A stretch of DNA of 17,071 nucleotides from positions 1 to 17,071 of the forward strand of contig CAKQPT010000038.1 in the NCBI GenBank assembly GCA_934270345.1, in the 5' to 3' direction. A program made the position numbers and the translations under genes. This DNA is from an uncultured Oribacterium sp. GTDB taxonomy: Bacteria > Bacillota > Clostridia > Lachnospirales > Lachnospiraceae. The notes beneath the pieces are model-generated. The model searched no databases. It saw only the letters and a list, made by a program, of their open reading frames with translations, and was not told where the DNA came from. Below are positions 14,487 to 17,071 of the stretch, one piece after another. The first letter of the stretch is position 1; every line of letters starts with the position of its first letter.

Positions 14487-15184
14487 ACATTACCGTGATC
14501 TATGCCACCGGTCGGAAGAAGCAGTCGTGCAGCTATAACATTGCCCAGCTGCTTATCAAGGAACTTCTAGCGAACGGAGAGCTTTTCGAGTTTCAGCTCC
14601 CGCGGGATATGCCCCATATCTGCGCAGGCTGTTACGCCTGCATCAACGGGCAGGAACAGAACTGTGGCGGAGCAGCGGCGCTGGCACCGATTCTGAGCGC
14701 TATGGAACGCTCCGAACTGATCATCTTCTGTACGCCGACCTATGTGTACCATGTTCCGGGGCAGATGAAAACGCTGCTGGATCATTTTGGATACCGCTGG
14801 ATGGTTCATCGCCCGGACCTCTCTTTTATGAAGAAGCAGGCCGTCATCATCAACACCGCCGCAGGTGGCGGTATGAGGTCGACCGTTCGGGATATCAAAG
14901 ACAGCACGGACTACTGGGGCATCGCGAGAACGCACATCCTCTCGCAGGCCGTGTGGGGGCACGACTGGACGAATCTGCCTGTATCATTCCGCAAATCAGC
15001 AGAAAAGAAGGTCAGACGGGTTGCCCGAAATGTCCGGCGCAGAGCCGAACATCTGACACCATCCCTTAAAGTGAGATGCCTGTTCAGGCTCTATCAGCTT
15101 CTGCACAGGAAACAGAAAATGTCGGCGGTCGATGACGCCTACTGGCAGGAGAAAGGGTATGTCACGGGGAAGCCGTGGAAGTAA
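14483..15184 (+). CDS. Flavodoxin-fold NAD(P)H-dependent oxidoreductase
   Basis: This 233-residue protein belongs to the FMN-dependent NADPH reductase / flavodoxin-like superfamily. It opens with strand MNITVIYATG and the phosphate-binding region RKKQSCSYNIAQLL (11-24). The Cys-rich segment CAGCYAC (C47, C50, C53) plus C61 is common in clostridial iron-sulfur flavoproteins and related reductases. The FMN-contact region SELIIFCTPTYVYHVPGQMKTLLD is at 77-100. The C-terminal third (about 165-215) is strongly basic and longer than in the smallest reductases. It overlaps the TetR gene by four bases, the usual arrangement of a regulator and the enzyme that removes its inducer. The substrate cannot be inferred. 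Confidence 0.85.
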   Translation: MNITVIYATGRKKQSCSYNIAQLLIKELLANGELFEFQLPRDMPHICAGCYACINGQEQNCGGAAALAPILSAMERSELIIFCTPTYVYHVPGQMKTLLDHFGYRWMVHRPDLSFMKKQAVIINTAAGGGMRSTVRDIKDSTDYWGIARTHILSQAVWGHDWTNLPVSFRKSAEKKVRRVARNVRRRAEHLTPSLKVRCLFRLYQLLHRKQKMSAVDDAYWQEKGYVTGKPWK

Positions 15185-15229
15185 AACCATTATAAATGGA
15201 AAAAATATGTCAGATTGGAGGGAGGACGT

Positions 15230-15976
15230 ATGAACTATATTCGGGTCACAAAAGAAAATATCGAGAAAGAGCACATCTGCTGCGCCATGTCCGGCAAGCA
15301 AAGTCTGGCAAAAAAAGAGTGGATGAGACAGCGTTTCGACGATGGGCTGGTCTTTTACCGAAGCGAGGAGCGTGGGAAGTGCTTCATAGAGTATATCCCG
15401 GCTGAAAACGCATGGGTGCCTATTGAGGCAGACGGATATCTCTACATTAACTGCCTCTGGGTATCCGGTTCCATGAAGGGGCATGGATACTCAAATGATC
15501 TGTTGGAGGCGTGCATCCGTGAAGCCAGGGCGCAGGGAAAGAAAGGTATTTGTATTCTGTGCGCGGAGGGCCGGAAGCGGGAATTTCTGGCGGATCCGAA
15601 ATTCCTTACTTATAAGGGGTTCCGTGTGGCGGACATATCCGACTGCGGGATTAATCTCATGTATCTGCCTCTTGCAGATAATGCAGAGCTGCCGAGATTC
15701 AAGGACTGCGCGCGACACCCGAGGGTGGAGGAGAGTGGATTCGTCCTCTACTACACCGACCAGTGCCCGTTCACATACTACTGGGTACCGAAGGTGCTTG
15801 AAATCGCCGAGGAGTACGACATCCCGTTCAATGCCATCCATATCACTGACAGAGAAGCCGCGCAGAACGTACCCGCGCCGGTCACCACTTATGCCCTGTT
15901 TCGGGACGGACAGTTCCTGACACAGGGGATTTTGTCAGATAAAAAGTTTCTGAAACTGGCTGGGATTTCGGAGTGA
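15230..15976 (+). CDS. GNAT acetyltransferase with C-terminal YoaP-like domain
   Basis: This 248-residue soluble protein starts after GGGAGGACGT. The N-terminal GNAT domain (about 1-150) has the acetyl-CoA-binding turn K83-G-H-G86 in a helix start (SMKGHGYSNDLLEACIREA). The C-terminal part (about 165-245) has the thioredoxin-like sequence FVLYYTDQCPFTYYWVPKVLEIA, then VTTYALFRDGQFLTQGIL, as in Bacillus YoaP. This two-part layout is the normal one for YoaP-type proteins, so it is not a chance fusion. The acceptor substrate is unknown. It lies 45 nt after the oxidoreductase and is probably the third gene of the TetR-controlled operon. Confidence 0.85.
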   Translation: MNYIRVTKENIEKEHICCAMSGKQSLAKKEWMRQRFDDGLVFYRSEERGKCFIEYIPAENAWVPIEADGYLYINCLWVSGSMKGHGYSNDLLEACIREARAQGKKGICILCAEGRKREFLADPKFLTYKGFRVADISDCGINLMYLPLADNAELPRFKDCARHPRVEESGFVLYYTDQCPFTYYWVPKVLEIAEEYDIPFNAIHITDREAAQNVPAPVTTYALFRDGQFLTQGILSDKKFLKLAGISE

Positions 15977-15999
15977 GCAGCGGATCAGGCATCGCCAGT

Positions 16000-16033
16000 G
16001 CTGTCCAAGCGAGTGATGCTGTACTAGGACAGC
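16000..16033 (+). other. Stem-loop between the two acetyltransferase genes
   Basis: GCTGTCC (16000-16006) pairs with GGACAGC (16027-16033) around a 20-base loop, 24 nt after the YoaP-type gene. There is no T-tract; it may be a processing or stabilising structure rather than a terminator. Confidence 0.35.
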
Positions 16034-16034
16034 G

Positions 16035-16062
16035 TTTGAAAGAAAAGGCAGCATTGTATAAA
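16035..16062 (+). promoter_or_regulatory. Candidate promoter for the second GNAT and TfoX-like genes
   Basis: TTTGAA (16035-16040) and TATAAA (16057-16062) are 16 bp apart in the 113-nt gap before the second acetyltransferase gene. Motif evidence only. Confidence 0.35.
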
Positions 16063-16089
16063 CACCACTATAAGAGAAGGAGAAATAGT

Positions 16090-16728
16090 ATGTCAGAAAA
16101 GAATATGATCATTCGTCTGGAAACGAAAGAAGATTACAGAGCCGTCGAAAACCTGACGCGCGAGGCATTCTGGAATGTTTACCGGCCCGGCTGCATGGAG
16201 CACTATGTGCTGCACTGTTATCGAGATGATCCGGCATTTGTGCCGGAGCTGGACTTCATCATGGAACTGAACGGCGAGCTGATCGGGCAGGTCATCTATG
16301 CGCGGTCGGAAATCAACTGCGACGATGGGCGAACTGTGCCGATCATGACTTTCGGCCCCATCGGCATCGCGCCCGCATACAAGCGGCAGGGCTACGGCAA
16401 AAAGCTTCTGGACTACTCCATGGAAAAAGCCAGAGAAATGGGGGCGGGGGCGCTTGCCATCACCGGCAATATTGACTTTTACGGAAAGTCCGGCTTTGTG
16501 CCTGCCAAGACCAAGGGCGTGCGCTATGCCGACGACCCGGAGGCGGACTACTTCTTGATCCGCGAGCTGACGCCCGGTTTTTTGGACGGTATTTCCGGCA
16601 CCTACAGGGATCCGGAGGGCTATTTTGTCTGTGAAAAAGATCCGGATAGCTTTGAACAGTTTGAAGCGACCTTCCGAAGAAGGAAAAGCGGAAGCTGCCG
16701 GGACAACTTTGTTAAGCAGGAGAAATAA
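16090..16728 (+). CDS. GNAT family N-acetyltransferase (YhbS-like)
   Basis: This 212-residue soluble protein transfers an acetyl group from acetyl-CoA to an unknown acceptor. The start follows AAGGAGA; the frame runs open further upstream but without a ribosome site. The core fold is visible as IMTFGPIGIAPAYKRQGYGKKLLDYSMEKAREMG with the acetyl-CoA loop R99-Q-G-Y-G103, then ALAITGNIDFYGKSGF (121-136), the strand-helix pair typical of YhbS-like enzymes. The C-terminal part (about 160-212), with a charged tail, is not recognisable. Its stop codon overlaps the TfoX-like start by one base (TAATG), so these two are coupled. Confidence 0.88.
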   Translation: MSEKNMIIRLETKEDYRAVENLTREAFWNVYRPGCMEHYVLHCYRDDPAFVPELDFIMELNGELIGQVIYARSEINCDDGRTVPIMTFGPIGIAPAYKRQGYGKKLLDYSMEKAREMGAGALAITGNIDFYGKSGFVPAKTKGVRYADDPEADYFLIRELTPGFLDGISGTYRDPEGYFVCEKDPDSFEQFEATFRRRKSGSCRDNFVKQEK

Positions 16729-17042
16729 TGGCATCCAGTAAAGAGTATCTTCATTTCATTCTGGAACAGCTATCCGATCTGGACGATATTTCTTACCGTC
16801 CTATGATGGGAGAATTTATCCTCTATTATCACGGTAAAATCGTCGGCGGGATCTATGATGATCGGTTGCTTGTCAAGAAAACAAGATCCGCTTTGGAACT
16901 TATGCCTGCGGCAATTTGTGAACTCCCATATGAGGGAGCGAAAGAAATGCTGCTGGTGGATGAGGTTGACAGCAAAGCGTTTCTTACAGAGCTTTTTGAG
17001 GCAATGTACGATGAATTGCCCTCGCCAAAAGCAAAACGATAG
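16728..17042 (+). CDS. TfoX N-terminal-domain protein
   Basis: This 104-residue single-domain protein shows the TfoX_N pattern RPMMGEFILYYHGKIVGGIYDDRLLVKKT at 24-52. In Gammaproteobacteria, TfoX/Sxy is a competence regulator with a second C-terminal domain; that domain is missing here, as is usual for the short Firmicutes proteins, whose role is unknown. It starts inside the stop of the acetyltransferase gene (one-base overlap). It is less GC-rich than the genes in the left half of the window. Confidence 0.85.
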   Translation: MASSKEYLHFILEQLSDLDDISYRPMMGEFILYYHGKIVGGIYDDRLLVKKTRSALELMPAAICELPYEGAKEMLLVDEVDSKAFLTELFEAMYDELPSPKAKR

Positions 17043-17063
17043 AACAATGAAGCCGTATTTCCG

Positions 17064-17071
17064 AAAGGAGG
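17064..17071 (+). promoter_or_regulatory. Ribosome binding site at the window edge
   Basis: AAAGGAGG are the last bases of the window, 22 nt after the TfoX-like stop, implying a further gene in the same operon just outside. A frame also opens at the ATG at 17047, but it has no ribosome site of its own. Confidence 0.5.

Overview
The window looks like chromosome of a fairly GC-rich member of the Bacillota, most likely a Clostridia/Lachnospiraceae-type anaerobe. The grounds are strong AGGAGG-type ribosome sites before nearly every gene, a KtrAB potassium system, a lipoprotein amino-acid binding protein with an Ala/Thr linker, and a fumarase plus malic enzyme pair. The genus cannot be fixed from sequence reading alone. 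There is no rRNA, tRNA, CRISPR array or transposase gene.

Layout. (1) 1-1409: a membrane protein with a Gly/Ser-rich head, a TPM-like middle and a C-terminal zinc ribbon, flanked by GGGGTC/GACCCC palindromic elements and terminators. (2) 1410-6655, all on the minus strand: a potassium module. In transcription order it runs ktrB, ktrA, an unlisted 40-residue one-helix membrane protein, a terminator plus extended -10 promoter, a short kdpD lacking the usual N-terminal KdpD domain, and kdpE. There are no kdpFABC pump genes. Upstream of ktrB lies an 11-bp tandem repeat that reads TTAATA-N5 on the ktrB strand, in the format expected of a KdpE-type site. The inferred circuit is KdpD (with a near-match to the c-di-AMP-binding motif in its USP domain) and KdpE controlling KtrAB, possibly with the small protein as an accessory subunit.

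(3) 6782-9509, plus strand: fumC and malic enzyme, a compact operon (fumarate to malate to pyruvate) with its own promoter and terminator. (4) 9509-11011: a stand-alone AAA-type ATPase with a DUF234-like C-terminus, more AT-rich than its neighbours, preceded by three 15-bp repeats in its leader. (5) 11049-13746: a polar amino-acid ABC transporter (lipoprotein, hairpin, permease with a TTG start, ATPase). (6) 13788-17042: a TetR regulator with a 42-bp dyad operator in its own promoter, translationally coupled to a flavodoxin-fold oxidoreductase and followed by a GNAT-YoaP protein. After these come a second GNAT and a TfoX N-domain protein, which may have a promoter of their own. A ribosome site at the right edge announces another gene beyond the window.

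The observation most worth following is the KdpDE-KtrAB module: its unlisted small membrane protein, the TTAATA-N5 repeat array and the truncated sensor.
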